64,000 nucleotides of DNA from Pseudomonas sp. QS1027 (GTDB lineage: Bacteria; Pseudomonadota; Gammaproteobacteria; Pseudomonadales; Pseudomonadaceae). Position 1 is the first letter of the stretch. Every line of letters starts with the position of its first letter. The notes beneath the pieces were generated by a model that worked only from the letters and a program-made list of their open reading frames with translations, had not been told where the DNA came from and did not search any database. The DNA lies in NCBI RefSeq assembly GCF_002814235.1, contig NZ_PHSU01000027.1, positions 62,001-126,000 on the forward strand, in the 5' to 3' direction. The translations under genes were made by a program, and so were the position numbers. This document shows, piece by piece, positions 52,147 through 61,461 of the stretch.

Positions 52147-52382
52147 CCCTCGTGAGCCTGAAGGACCGAGGCGTCGCTAACGACCACAACGAGGGAGACA
52201 CAATCATGAATCATGGCGATTTTCTTCTTGGCAAGGATAACGCGAGAGCCAGACCTTTATAGTGAAGGGGTCGCCCACACGCTATTTAAAAAACAAATTC
52301 CATCCCCTAATATATAAATCGGCTGCTTGGCTAAAAATATGAGCAAAAGTAACGCCTATGGAACCTGACCGAGACGGATTTT
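52147..52382. other. AT-rich intergenic region
   Basis: 236 bases between the divergent truncated ligase and lysR genes. AT-rich around 52260-52340; presumably both promoters, but no convincing element. Confidence 0.4.
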
Positions 52383-53303
52383 ATGCTCAATAGCAATTTG
52401 CTCAGAAAGCTGGACATGCAGGACCTGATGGTATTCGTCGCAGTCTATGAGCAGAGCAGCGTCACCGAGGTTTCCGAAACCCTTTGCGTCAGCCAGTCCA
52501 CCGTGAGCTACTGCCTGAAAAAGCTGCGGACCAGCTTCGAGGACGAGCTGTTCATCCACACCCGTAATGCCATGTGGCCGACCAGCAAGGCCACCAGCAT
52601 GTACAGCCATGTGGTCAACATCATAAAAAAAATCAACCTGTGTCATTCCGGAATAAACGTATTTGACCCAACCGAAAAAGAGATCATTTTTAATATCTGC
52701 GCACCGGAGTACTTCGAACTCCTGATCCTTCCCGACCTGTTGAAAAGCTTTATCAAGAGTCATCTGCCAATCATCGTGAACACCCACAAATTCCATAAGG
52801 ATGTTCCGGTCGAACAACTGGTAGACGGTCGCATTGACCTGGTTATTTGTGCCGGTCCGAATTTTCACCGTGACGCCAAGCCCTTCAAATCAAAGATATT
52901 GCTGGACGATGACCTGGTGTGCGTGGTCGACAAGCATTTCACGCCGCCAGAGAACAAGTTCAATCTGGACACCTTTGTCGCACGTCAGCATATCTTTCCG
53001 ACGCCCTGGACCTCAGACACCAATATGGTGGATGGCTGGCTCGGCAAACAAGGCTATACCCGGCAGATTGTCGCCCGCGCCAATAGTTATGTGGCGGCAC
53101 TTGAAATGATCAGTGGAACCGATCTGGTTCTGATGTTGCCTCGCCGTCTCCAGAGGCGGATCTGTGATGAAACAAAGTTCGCTTTTTGCAAGCCGCCATC
53201 GGGTTTGCCCAGTTTCACAATCGACATGCTGTGGGACAGGAAAGCCGAGCAAAACAGTGCCAACACCTGGCTGCGTGAGCAGATTGCCAAGGTTTGTGCC
53301 TAG
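52383..53303 (+). CDS. LysR-family regulator of lower GC content
   Basis: 306 aa. The HTH (QDLMVFVAVYEQSSVTEVSE, CVSQSTVSYCLKKLR) is followed by an effector domain with many Lys/Ile/Asn codons (IIKKINLCHSGINVF). Codon use is clearly A/T-richer than in most of the window, suggesting recent acquisition. It is divergent from the truncated acyl-CoA ligase, whose intact ancestor was probably its target. Confidence 0.87.
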   Translation: MLNSNLLRKLDMQDLMVFVAVYEQSSVTEVSETLCVSQSTVSYCLKKLRTSFEDELFIHTRNAMWPTSKATSMYSHVVNIIKKINLCHSGINVFDPTEKEIIFNICAPEYFELLILPDLLKSFIKSHLPIIVNTHKFHKDVPVEQLVDGRIDLVICAGPNFHRDAKPFKSKILLDDDLVCVVDKHFTPPENKFNLDTFVARQHIFPTPWTSDTNMVDGWLGKQGYTRQIVARANSYVAALEMISGTDLVLMLPRRLQRRICDETKFAFCKPPSGLPSFTIDMLWDRKAEQNSANTWLREQIAKVCA

Positions 53304-53337
53304 GGGCGGGGAAATGACGCCTGGAGTCCACGAGTGC

Positions 53338-53407
53338 TCATGGATTTGGAGTTTCTTTATCAGGTCGCATTATTTCGGACAGTACATTAATACTCCAGAA
53401 TGATCAC
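53338..53407 (-). pseudogene. Frameshifted remnant of a FitB/VapC-type PIN toxin
   Basis: Directly after the antitoxin, GTG at 53407 overlaps its stop (GTGA) and reads MIILEY then TAA. One base further on, the next frame reads NVLSEIMRPDKETPNP then TGA. Joined, this is the FitB/VapC opening (M-I-I-L-D-T-N-V-L-S-E-x-M-R-P), including the region of the first catalytic Asp. So the toxin start survives with a +1 frameshift, and the rest of the PIN domain is gone. Confidence 0.7.
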
Positions 53408-53643
53408 GCATCGAAATCCGGAGGTTCACGCATTACCTCGCGTGGCACGATGTCCAAATCCACACCGCCTAAAGGTTCGATCCGTGCCCGAATGGCATCG
53501 ACCAGCGAGCCGGAGCGCTCGGACACTACAGGCAATGCCGGACGCAGAATATAGCTGGCGTCCTCCTCCATGGAGCGACCATGTAGCGCCGCCTGCACTC
53601 GCAAGCGCGCTTTTAGCTGTTCATCAACATTACGAATCGTCAT
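53404..53643 (-). CDS. FitA-like ribbon-helix-helix antitoxin (orphan)
   Basis: 79 aa. The Arc/MetJ-type N-terminus (TIRNVDEQLKARLRVQAALH, GRSMEEDASYIL) and C-terminal GGVDLDIVPREVM match FitA/plasmid-stability antitoxins, which bind their own promoter and block a PIN RNase. The downstream toxin gene is broken (53338-53407), so the antitoxin is an orphan whose remaining role could be autoregulation or neutralising related toxins. Confidence 0.85.
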   Translation of the reverse strand: MTIRNVDEQLKARLRVQAALHGRSMEEDASYILRPALPVVSERSGSLVDAIRARIEPLGGVDLDIVPREVMREPPDFDA

Positions 53644-53751
53644 GCTAGTCTTGGCACATCCTACCGTTCATCAATGAACGCATTTTAAGCATTGATTGCA
53701 ATCAAGACAGTTCCTTTACGATCTTGAATGCATCTTGCAACCCATGCACCG

Positions 53752-54369
53752 TCAGCGCACCCCTCTGGCAACCGCCAGCAAAACACCAAAGCCCACCAGC
53801 AACCCGCCGAACGCCCGGTCGATCCAATGCCGCACCGCCAGCAACCGTTCACGCACGGCGCTCGCCGAAAAGCACAAGGCAACCACACTGAACCAGGCCA
53901 TATGCGCCCCCGAGATAAAAGCCCCGTAACCGATCTGCACAGCCATCGGCGTATCGGGACGAACCACCTGCATGAACAGGCTGATGATGAAGATCGTCGT
54001 CTTCGGGTTCAGGACATTGGTCAGGAAACCCGTGCGCAGCGCGGCAAAATCCGACAGCGGTGCAACAGCGCTCTCGGCCAGCGTTCCACTGGGCTGGGTC
54101 CGCAGCATCTTCAGGCCCAGCCAGATCAGGTATGCAGCCCCTGCCAGCTTGATGGTGTTGAACAGCCACAGCGACTGCTGGATCAGCAGCCCCAGGCCAA
54201 TCAGGGTGTAGCTGACGTGGACCAGCACGCCCAGCCCGATGCCCAGTGCCGTAAGCACGCCCGCTCGGCGGGACAACATCAGGCTGTTACGCGTCACCAT
54301 GGCAAAATCGGGGCCAGGGCTGATGACAGCCAATAGGGTAATGGAGATCACAGCCAAGAGTTCCGCCAT
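53752..54369 (-). CDS. LysE/RhtB-family exporter
   Basis: 205 aa from ATG 54369 (AGAGGA upstream; upstream frame to 54447 lacks a ribosome site). Six membrane segments. LAVISPGPDFAMVTRNSLML and FLTNVLNPKTTIFIISLF are the two LysE-superfamily signatures in their homoserine/threonine-exporter (RhtB) form. Solitary gene divergent from the alginate lyase gene. Confidence 0.9.
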   Translation of the reverse strand: MAELLAVISITLLAVISPGPDFAMVTRNSLMLSRRAGVLTALGIGLGVLVHVSYTLIGLGLLIQQSLWLFNTIKLAGAAYLIWLGLKMLRTQPSGTLAESAVAPLSDFAALRTGFLTNVLNPKTTIFIISLFMQVVRPDTPMAVQIGYGAFISGAHMAWFSVVALCFSASAVRERLLAVRHWIDRAFGGLLVGFGVLLAVARGVR

Positions 54370-54547
54370 CGCCAATCCTCTGGAAAACGTAAAAGTTGGC
54401 TTGATCATAAACGAATAGCTTTCAGACCAGAAACGATGATTGCTCATGTTTCATTTGGCGAGCGGAACCCGGCACGCTATCGTGGAACACTAAGGTCCCG
54501 ATCTTTTAAAGTGACCTAATCAAAATCAATACCTGGAGCAGCACGAG

Positions 54548-55360
54548 ATGATTGTGAGCCCCTACAAACTGTTCAACACCAAATCCATTATCAACTCCAT
54601 CGCCGCCATCGCCATGACACTCAGTTGCACCTCTGCCTTTTCACTCGATGCGAGCAAAGCACCGGGCCACAACTTTCCCATTCTGACCAGTTCGTACCTT
54701 CTCCAGGATTTCAATGGCGCCAATCTGCCGGAGGAAGTATCGATCACTGACAATCTGCAAAATGCCTACTTCTACACAAACTGCTATACCGCAAACAATT
54801 GCCACAAAGGCGTGCCTGAAGGCGCCATCATCTTCAACACGCCTTCAGGGCTCAAAGCCACGGCCCACAGCGACTACCCCCGCGTTGAGCTAAGGGGCAA
54901 ACGAGAATTCGCCATCGGCGGCCCGTTGAATGCCAGCCAATCCGGTGAAGCCTATATCGTCCAGAACCCACAAACCAAATCCATTATCTTCGCGCAGATT
55001 CATGGCGATAAACCCGGGGGATCGGAGTTGCTCAAACTCCGTTGGAAAGACGGTGCCATTATCGCCGGAACCAAAACACACTATGGCGACAAAGAGAGCC
55101 GATCAACCTTGTTATCAGGCATCCGCCTTAACGACAAAATAGATTACACGATAGAAGCCAAAGGTTCTGCCAGCGAAATGACCGTGCTGGTTAAAGTGAC
55201 AGCGCAGGGGCAAACATCAACCCAGACGTTCACCTTTCCGAAATCAGGCTGGGACGGCGTGAACCTGTATTTCAAAGCCGGCAATTACAACCAGACTTCC
55301 GATGCCGCCGGAGAGGCGGCTATTGTGGCGTACAGCGCCCTGAATATTAATTACGAATAA
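54548..55360 (+). CDS. PL7-family alginate lyase, secreted
   Basis: 270 aa. The signal peptide (about 1-32, NSIAAIAMTLSCTSAFS) is followed by a single PL7 jelly-roll domain with all three family motifs: YPRVELRGK, IIFAQIHGD (QIH) and YFKAGNYNQ. It should cleave alginate by beta-elimination in the periplasm or outside. The QIH form is usually linked with polyG or mixed preference in PL7. Single-gene unit; it may serve nutrition on algal alginate or remodelling of the cell's own polymer. Confidence 0.9.
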   Translation: MIVSPYKLFNTKSIINSIAAIAMTLSCTSAFSLDASKAPGHNFPILTSSYLLQDFNGANLPEEVSITDNLQNAYFYTNCYTANNCHKGVPEGAIIFNTPSGLKATAHSDYPRVELRGKREFAIGGPLNASQSGEAYIVQNPQTKSIIFAQIHGDKPGGSELLKLRWKDGAIIAGTKTHYGDKESRSTLLSGIRLNDKIDYTIEAKGSASEMTVLVKVTAQGQTSTQTFTFPKSGWDGVNLYFKAGNYNQTSDAAGEAAIVAYSALNINYE

Positions 55361-55410
55361 AACAGAGGCGAGCGGATTATCGGGCATGGAGTCACCTGTT
55401 TGATCCATGT

Positions 55411-56442
55411 CTACAACTCCACATACACCAATCCCTTGAGCCGTCCGATACAGGCGTCATGCAAGGCTTGCGGCGCACTCTCGATCCCGCTGAACTTCGA
55501 GGACAGCAGATGGAGACCGCCATCGCGTTGCCATACGGCGAGGCGCTCGATCCATTCGTTGAACGCGTCGGGATCGTTGTCGGCACTGTAGCCACGTAGC
55601 GTCATGCCCTTGAGGATGAGCTGAAACGAATCGAGCTCCACCGGTGCGACTGTTGTCGCGCCCTTGGCCGCCAGCTCTGCGCTCAAGGCACCGAGCAGCA
55701 CGAAGCGCGCCCCTTGCCGGGCGACCTCCACCGCGGCACGCAATTGCTCGCCGCCGACGATGTCCACATAGACATCGATCCCCTCTGGCGCAGCAGCGGC
55801 CAACAGTTCAACCATCGGCGTGCTACCGGTGACGATAACCTCGTCGTAGCCGAGTTCGGATTTCATCCACGCGGCCTTGTCATGGGAACTGGTGCTGCCG
55901 ATGACACGCCCTGCCCCGAGCCGGCGGGCAATCTGCCCCGCCATCGAGCCGATGGCACCCGCGCCGCTGGAAACGAAAACCGTATCCCCTTGCCGAACCT
56001 CGACACCGCGAGTCAGCGCGGCATAGGCGGTCCAACCATGACCAAGATGGGACACCGGATCGACGGGCCCTGAGCGCAGCGGTACACATTGGTCCAGGGC
56101 GACGGCCGCGTACTCGCGCCAGCCGCAATGGTGTGAAACCAGATCGCCAGGCTGCAAGCCGCTCTCGGGCGGTGCCGATACCACCTCACCAATCGCCCCG
56201 TCGGCCAGCGTGTCTCCCGGATTGATCGGCGCAAACGGGATGCCTTTGATGTCCTGTGCACCGATGCTCATCATCAGACGCGCGGAAATCGAGATGCGGA
56301 ACCACCGATTGCGCACCAGCACCTCGTGGGCGGCAGGATGCGGCATCGGCGACTCGACGATCTCGAAATGTTCGGGGCCTGGTGTGTGATCGGGACGCCG
56401 CACGAGTTTGATTTCACGAGAGGTCAGGGGTAGCGAAAACAT
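55411..56442 (-). CDS. Medium-chain NADP-dependent oxidoreductase (CurA-like)
   Basis: 343 aa from ATG 56442 (AGGAAA upstream). Zinc-free MDR: N-terminal RPDHTPGPEHFEIVESP, cofactor fold with VFVSSGAGAIGSMAGQIARR, and DVYVDIVGGEQL. This pattern is that of CurA/leukotriene-B4-dehydrogenase-like reductases that reduce activated double bonds. Co-transcribed behind the DinB gene (33-base gap), divergent from a TetR, suggesting induction by a reactive compound. Confidence 0.9.
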   Translation of the reverse strand: MFSLPLTSREIKLVRRPDHTPGPEHFEIVESPMPHPAAHEVLVRNRWFRISISARLMMSIGAQDIKGIPFAPINPGDTLADGAIGEVVSAPPESGLQPGDLVSHHCGWREYAAVALDQCVPLRSGPVDPVSHLGHGWTAYAALTRGVEVRQGDTVFVSSGAGAIGSMAGQIARRLGAGRVIGSTSSHDKAAWMKSELGYDEVIVTGSTPMVELLAAAAPEGIDVYVDIVGGEQLRAAVEVARQGARFVLLGALSAELAAKGATTVAPVELDSFQLILKGMTLRGYSADNDPDAFNEWIERLAVWQRDGGLHLLSSKFSGIESAPQALHDACIGRLKGLVYVEL

Positions 56443-56474
56443 GGTGATTTCCTGATGGAAGGTGGGGGCTTGCG

Positions 56475-56987
56475 TCACGATACGGTCAACCGACGTGAAG
56501 GTTCTGTGCGATGCAGGTACACCGCGAAGGTGTCCCAGGGCAGTTCAATGGACAGCTGCTTCATGATTTGCCCCACTTCACCGCGGTGGTAGCCGCCATG
56601 CGTGACGACGTGGGCCAGCATTTCCTCGCGTGACATATACCCGCGATCGCCATCGGTAAAAACGAAAGGCACGGATTCGGCCAGCAATGCCGGGGTCACC
56701 GTGTCCAGATACTCGAGGTACCAACGATCGGAGGCGACTACCGCGACGCGCAGCTGCGCCAGCGACGGCGTATCCGCTGTGTTGTCGGTGGAAAATTCGT
56801 GCTTCTTGCCAACGAGATGTGCAACAAATATCTGGCTGACGACAAGGGAGTGATTGATCAGGCGCAAGGCGCTGTGGCGTTCGTCTTTGTGGCGTTCGGG
56901 ATCAAAGCCTTCCATCTTTTTCAACAGCTCGCCGTTGGCCCATTCCTGATAGCTGAACAGCCTGCGGAGCAAGGGTAACGAGCTCAT
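56475..56987 (-). CDS. DinB family protein
   Basis: 170 aa four-helix-bundle metalloprotein. Metal-binding histidines are expected in LRLINHSLVV and in HVVTHGGYHRGEV, both present. DinB proteins of this kind often act as thiol-dependent transferases or have unknown roles; the name does not imply the DNA polymerase. First gene of the operon with the CurA-like oxidoreductase and divergent from the TetR gene. Confidence 0.88.
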   Translation of the reverse strand: MSSLPLLRRLFSYQEWANGELLKKMEGFDPERHKDERHSALRLINHSLVVSQIFVAHLVGKKHEFSTDNTADTPSLAQLRVAVVASDRWYLEYLDTVTPALLAESVPFVFTDGDRGYMSREEMLAHVVTHGGYHRGEVGQIMKQLSIELPWDTFAVYLHRTEPSRRLTVS

Positions 56988-57002
56988 GATCAGTGATCCC
57001 TT

Positions 57003-57031
57003 TTGACGTTATGGAATGTGAGTAATATGTT
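57003..57031 (+). promoter_or_regulatory. Sigma70-like promoter for the TetR gene
   Basis: TTGACG (57003-57008), 17-base spacer, TATGTT (57026-57031). An interrupted dyad GGAAT...ATTCC at 57013-57044 overlaps it and could be the repressor's operator. Confidence 0.5.
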
Positions 57032-57057
57032 TATATTTTGATTCCCAGGGGTATTTT

Positions 57058-57672
57058 TTGACTACTCGTATTCCATCGCCGCCCTCCCCGATGCGCAAGG
57101 AACCACGCCAGGCGCGCTCCCGGGCCACGGTCGATTCCATTGTCCAAGCGGGTGCTCGCGTTTTGAGCGAGCGAGGCTGGGCCGGTTTCAATACCAACGA
57201 GGTCGCCGAGGTGGCCGGCGTCAGCATTGGCTCGCTCTACCAATACTTTCCGGACAAGCAGGCGTTGATCGAAGCCATTCGGCAACGTCACCTCAATGAG
57301 GTGCTGGCAGTCATTCGTGCGGTGCGGGTCGGTGAAAAGTCCGCCAGGCAACTGGTGGAGGACCTGGTCGGCGGCATGATCGCGGCACACAGCGTTCACC
57401 CGGAACTGCATCGGGTGCTGCTTGAAGAAACCTCGCCGTACGCAAACTCGGTATCCGATCAAAGCGTCTTCGAAACGGAATACCTGGCGCGCTATGCCGC
57501 CGTTGTGGCGGCCTACCCTGGGTCACGAAGTCCGATGGTGGCGCAAGTCCTCTCCGCCGCCGTTGAAGGAGTCATCCATAGCGCGGCCCGAAGAGGAACC
57601 TTGCAATCCCCCGAGCTGAAAGAAGAGTTGCTCCACCTGGTCTGCGCGTACCTGGCACCTAAAGAGGTGTGA
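57058..57672 (+). CDS. TetR-family transcriptional regulator
   Basis: 204 aa from TTG 57058; ATG 57091 (MRKEPRQARSRATVDSI) is the alternative and would remove only a Pro-rich leader. The HTH is GFNTNEVAEVAGVSIGSLYQ followed by YFPDKQALIEAI; the C-terminal domain follows. It is divergent from the DinB/oxidoreductase operon and probably represses it and itself. Confidence 0.9.
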   Translation: MTTRIPSPPSPMRKEPRQARSRATVDSIVQAGARVLSERGWAGFNTNEVAEVAGVSIGSLYQYFPDKQALIEAIRQRHLNEVLAVIRAVRVGEKSARQLVEDLVGGMIAAHSVHPELHRVLLEETSPYANSVSDQSVFETEYLARYAAVVAAYPGSRSPMVAQVLSAAVEGVIHSAARRGTLQSPELKEELLHLVCAYLAPKEV

Positions 57673-57700
57673 GCCTCCCCCGGCAATTCCCGCACTGGCC

Positions 57701-58522
57701 TCAGCGCGATCTTTTCGAAAAATAGTGCGCCGGAGAATCGCCGAAGCAGCGCCGGAACATCGCAATGAAGTTGCTGGGGGTGGCGTATCCCAGCGCGTCC
57801 GCCACCTCGGCGACAGAAACACCCTTGGCGAGCATTTCCAATGCATGGGTCAAGCGCGCCTGCTGGCGCCACTGGGCAAAGCTGTTTCCCGTTTCGGCCA
57901 GGAACAGGCGTGACAACGTGCTGGGCGACAGTCCCGCCCAGGATGCCCAGGCCTGCAGGGTGCGGGTGTCTTGCGGCTGCTCCAGCACCGCGTGGGCAAT
58001 GCGCAACAAACGCCGATCACTGGGCATGGGCAGATGCAACGGTTCATGGGGCGCCTGCCGGATCTCGTCCAGAAGCACCGCAATCATCCGCTCCTGCGAG
58101 GCGTCCAACACCTCTTGTGCCGACCAGGACACTGCCCGGCGTACCAGGGCGTTCATCAACTCACTGATGCCAATGACACAAGGCTGATCCGGCAGCTCGC
58201 GGGAAGCCTGCGGAGTGATCAGGACCGTCCAGCCGCTCATGGCGCCGCTGATACTGACCTTGTGCGCTTCATTGCCGGGTATCCAACCCGCGCGGTTGGG
58301 CGGCAGCAGCCAGGAACCCTGCACCGTTCGGACATGGACCAGACCGCTCTCGACGCAGAACAACTGGCCACGCAAGTGATGGTGCCAGTCGTATTCGCGG
58401 GTCCCCAGTCGAAACTCGTTGTCCGGCGCGTCCTCTCCCCTCAAGGCGATCAACGCGGGGCCGTCGCTGCGCTCACTGTGATCCAGCGCTGGAATCGTGG
58501 GGATCTCGCTTGCTAGCGGCAT
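57701..58522 (-). CDS. AraC-family regulator (NimR-like)
   Basis: 273 aa. The N-terminal cupin with EYDWHHHLRGQLFCVESGL and LLPPNRAGWIPGNEAHKV is the pattern of NimR/YdeO-type AraC proteins that control efflux genes; the HTH pair lies at about 165-265 (WASWAGLSPSTLSRLFLAET; ADALGYATPSNFIAMFRRCF). It is divergent from a HlyD/DHA2 pump by about 120 bases and should be its regulator. Confidence 0.92.
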   Translation of the reverse strand: MPLASEIPTIPALDHSERSDGPALIALRGEDAPDNEFRLGTREYDWHHHLRGQLFCVESGLVHVRTVQGSWLLPPNRAGWIPGNEAHKVSISGAMSGWTVLITPQASRELPDQPCVIGISELMNALVRRAVSWSAQEVLDASQERMIAVLLDEIRQAPHEPLHLPMPSDRRLLRIAHAVLEQPQDTRTLQAWASWAGLSPSTLSRLFLAETGNSFAQWRQQARLTHALEMLAKGVSVAEVADALGYATPSNFIAMFRRCFGDSPAHYFSKRSR

Positions 58523-58643
58523 GATTCAAATTCAGTATTTTTAGATAAAACAACGTTATCTGCCTTTGATGAAGTCGTCCAACACTGTCTTCGTGGCTTC
58601 AACGCCGTCCACCCACTTCAGACGAACTTGCCAAGGCCTTCCC

Positions 58644-59891
58644 ATGAGCGACACCCAGCCCCTCTCCCCACCCGCTACGGCACCCACCAGCGGGAGTAGC
58701 GCGCCACCTGCAGCACCTGCCAAAAGTAAACGCCCCTGGCTACTGCGCCTGCTCGGGGCCACCGTCGTGCTCGGCGCCATCGCCTGGGGAAGCTGGTACG
58801 GCCTGTACGGACGTTGGTACGCGACCACCGACAACGCCTATGCCCAAGGCAATGTCGTGCAGATCACGCCACAGATCCCCGGCACCGTGGTGTCGATCGG
58901 CGCCGACGATGGCGACTTCGTCCAGGCGGGTGCCGTGCTGGTGCAGTTGGACCCGAGCGACGGCCAACTCGCCCTGGCGAGTGCCGAAGCCAACCTGGCG
59001 ACTATCGTGCGCAAGGTCCGCGGCCTGTACAGCAGCGTCGATGGCGCAGAAGCCGACTGGGTTGCCCTCGGCGTCGCGGTGGACAAGGCGCGGGCCGACT
59101 ACGAGCGGCGCAAGATGCTGGCGACCTCAGGGGCGATCCCCGCCGAAGAACTGGCCCATGCCCGCGACAGCCTGCTGATGGCACAAAGCGCGAGGCAGGC
59201 GGCGCGCCAGCGTTACCAGGCCAGCAAATCCCTGGTCGATGACACGGTGCTGATCTCGCACCCCGAGGTACAGGCAGCGGTCACCACGCTACGCACGGCT
59301 TTCCTCGGGCAAGCGCGGGCCACGGTAATGGCGCCGGTCAGCGGCTACGTCGCCAAACGCAGCGCCCAGCTCGGTCAACGGGTCCAGCCCGGGGAGCCGC
59401 TGATGGCGGTGGTGCCGCTGCACCAGGTGTGGATCGAAGCCAACTTCACGGAAATGCAGTTGACCGACATGCGCATCGGCCAGACGGTCGACATCCACGC
59501 CGATGTCTATGGCAATGCGGTGCACTATGACGGCCGGATAGAGAGCCTGGGCATCGGCACCGGCAGCGCCTTTGCCCTGCTGCCGGCGCAGAACGCGACC
59601 GGTAACTGGATCAAGATCGTGCAACGCGTGCCGGTGCGTATCGTCCTGACCCGGCCCGAGCAATTGGACAGCCACCCGCTGCGCATCGGCCTGTCCACGA
59701 GCGTCAGCGTCGATTTGCACGACACTCGCGGCGCCCTCCTGTCACAGCAATCACCCACCCAGCCGGTGCTCGACACCCGGGTCTACCGCGACCAACTGGC
59801 CCAGGCCGATGCACTGATCGAACGCATCATCCGAACCAACAGCAACCAGGCCCACCACACTACCGGCGAACCCACGCCGGATCGCTCATGA
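58644..59891 (+). CDS. HlyD/EmrA-family membrane-fusion protein
   Basis: 415 aa from ATG 58644; upstream in-frame ATGs (58566) have no ribosome site. A Pro/Ala/Ser-rich cytoplasmic tail, one anchor (about 35-57), then WYATTDNAYAQGNVVQITPQ, a coiled-coil hairpin and the barrel with QVWIEANFTEMQLTDM. Adaptor of the second EmrAB-like pump; the MFS gene overlaps it by 4 bases. No outer-membrane factor follows here, so it may use a shared TolC/OprM channel. Confidence 0.92.
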   Translation: MSDTQPLSPPATAPTSGSSAPPAAPAKSKRPWLLRLLGATVVLGAIAWGSWYGLYGRWYATTDNAYAQGNVVQITPQIPGTVVSIGADDGDFVQAGAVLVQLDPSDGQLALASAEANLATIVRKVRGLYSSVDGAEADWVALGVAVDKARADYERRKMLATSGAIPAEELAHARDSLLMAQSARQAARQRYQASKSLVDDTVLISHPEVQAAVTTLRTAFLGQARATVMAPVSGYVAKRSAQLGQRVQPGEPLMAVVPLHQVWIEANFTEMQLTDMRIGQTVDIHADVYGNAVHYDGRIESLGIGTGSAFALLPAQNATGNWIKIVQRVPVRIVLTRPEQLDSHPLRIGLSTSVSVDLHDTRGALLSQQSPTQPVLDTRVYRDQLAQADALIERIIRTNSNQAHHTTGEPTPDRS

Positions 59892-61414
59892 GCCGCCCCG
59901 CTCCGCTCGGGAGCTTTCGTCCGGCCAGTGTCGGCTGGACCAGCGTCGGCCTGGCGCTGGCGGTATTTATGCAAGTACTGGACGGCACCATCGCCAATGT
60001 CTCGTTGCCCACCATCGCCGGTAACCTGGGGGTCAGCAGCAGCCAGAGCGCCTGGGTCATCACCAGCTTTGCGGTCAGCAATGCCATTGCCCTGCCACTG
60101 ACCGGTTTTCTCGTACGCCGCATCGGCCAACTGCGGCTGTTCCTCTGGTCGACCGGACTGTTCACCCTGGCCTCGCTCCTCTGCGGCCTGGCCCCAAGCA
60201 TGGGCCTGCTGATCCTGTGTCGCGCCCTGCAAGGGGCGGTGGCCGGGCCGATGATCCCGACCACCCAGGCCCTGATGCTGTCGATCTACCCGCCCGAGCG
60301 GCGTGGCTTCGCCCTGTCGACGATCGCCATGGTCACCGTGGTGGCGCCGATCGCCGGACCGCTGCTGGGAGGCTGGATCACCGACAGCTATTCGTGGCGC
60401 TGGGCCTTTCTGGTCAACATTCCGGTCGGCCTCTTCGCCTGCAGCCTGGTGGCCAGCCAACTGCGTGGCCGGCCGGAGGCAACCGAGCGGGTCAAGGTGG
60501 ATGTGATCGGGTTGGTGGCGTTGATCGCTGGCGTCGGCGCGTTGCAGATCGTGCTGGACAGGGGCAATGAAGCGGACTGGTTCAACTCGCCGCTGATCGT
60601 TGTGCTGTCCATCGTCGCGGTGATCGGACTGATCTTTTTCCTGATCTGGGAACTGACCGAGCGTGAACCCATCGTCAATCTGCGGCTATTGCACCATCGC
60701 AACTTCGCGGCCGGCGCGCTGGCCCTGGTGTTCGCCTACTCGGCGTTCTACGCGGTCAACGTGATCATGCCGCTGTGGCTGCAACGCACGCTCGGATACA
60801 CGCCGATCTGGGCCGGCCTGGCACTGGCGCCGATGGGCATCATGCCGGTGCTGCTGACCCCGTTCATGGGCAAGTATGCGGCGCGCTTCAATATGCGCCT
60901 GCTGGTGTGCGGCGCCTTTGTGCTGCTGGCGAGTGCGTCATTCCTGCGGGCGGGCTTCGTGGTCGAGATCGACTTCCCGTACATCGCCCTGATCCAGCTG
61001 TTGCAGGGCCTTGGCCTGGCGCTGTTCATCATGCCGATCAACGTCATCCTGCTGTCCGACCTGAAACCCGAGCAGATCGCCGCCGGCTCCGGGCTGTCGA
61101 CCTTCCTGCGCACATTGGGCGCGAGCTTGTCGGTCTCTATCACGTCGCTGCTGTGGGACCGGCGCACCACGGAACACCACGCACGGCTGGGTGAGTCGCT
61201 GAGTGCCTATGACGCCACCACCCGGCAGGCGGTCTCGACCCTGGGGCATGGCAACCCGACGCTCGGCCATGAGTTGTTGAACCGCATGGTCGATGTCCAG
61301 GCTTCACAGATCGCCTTCAACGATGTCGCGCTCGTCCTGGGTGCGGCGTTTCTGCTGGCCATTGCGCTGGTGTGGTTTGCCAAGCCGCCTTTCATCCCGA
61401 GGGCCAAGGCATGA
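59888..61414 (+). CDS. DHA2-family multidrug MFS transporter (EmrB-like)
   Basis: 508 aa with 14 membrane segments. LAVFMQVLDGTIANVSLPTI (TM1 DHA2 motif D-x-T-I-x-N-V-A-L-P), SSQSAWVITSFAVSNAIALP and motif C in VVAPIAGPLLGGWITD. Proton-motive drug exporter working with the preceding HlyD protein; AraC-controlled. Confidence 0.93.
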   Translation: MSRPAPLGSFRPASVGWTSVGLALAVFMQVLDGTIANVSLPTIAGNLGVSSSQSAWVITSFAVSNAIALPLTGFLVRRIGQLRLFLWSTGLFTLASLLCGLAPSMGLLILCRALQGAVAGPMIPTTQALMLSIYPPERRGFALSTIAMVTVVAPIAGPLLGGWITDSYSWRWAFLVNIPVGLFACSLVASQLRGRPEATERVKVDVIGLVALIAGVGALQIVLDRGNEADWFNSPLIVVLSIVAVIGLIFFLIWELTEREPIVNLRLLHHRNFAAGALALVFAYSAFYAVNVIMPLWLQRTLGYTPIWAGLALAPMGIMPVLLTPFMGKYAARFNMRLLVCGAFVLLASASFLRAGFVVEIDFPYIALIQLLQGLGLALFIMPINVILLSDLKPEQIAAGSGLSTFLRTLGASLSVSITSLLWDRRTTEHHARLGESLSAYDATTRQAVSTLGHGNPTLGHELLNRMVDVQASQIAFNDVALVLGAAFLLAIALVWFAKPPFIPRAKA

Positions 61415-61461
61415 ACCGTGGTCGCCTGCGTCCTTTCAATACCCATCCCTGGAGAAAACCC

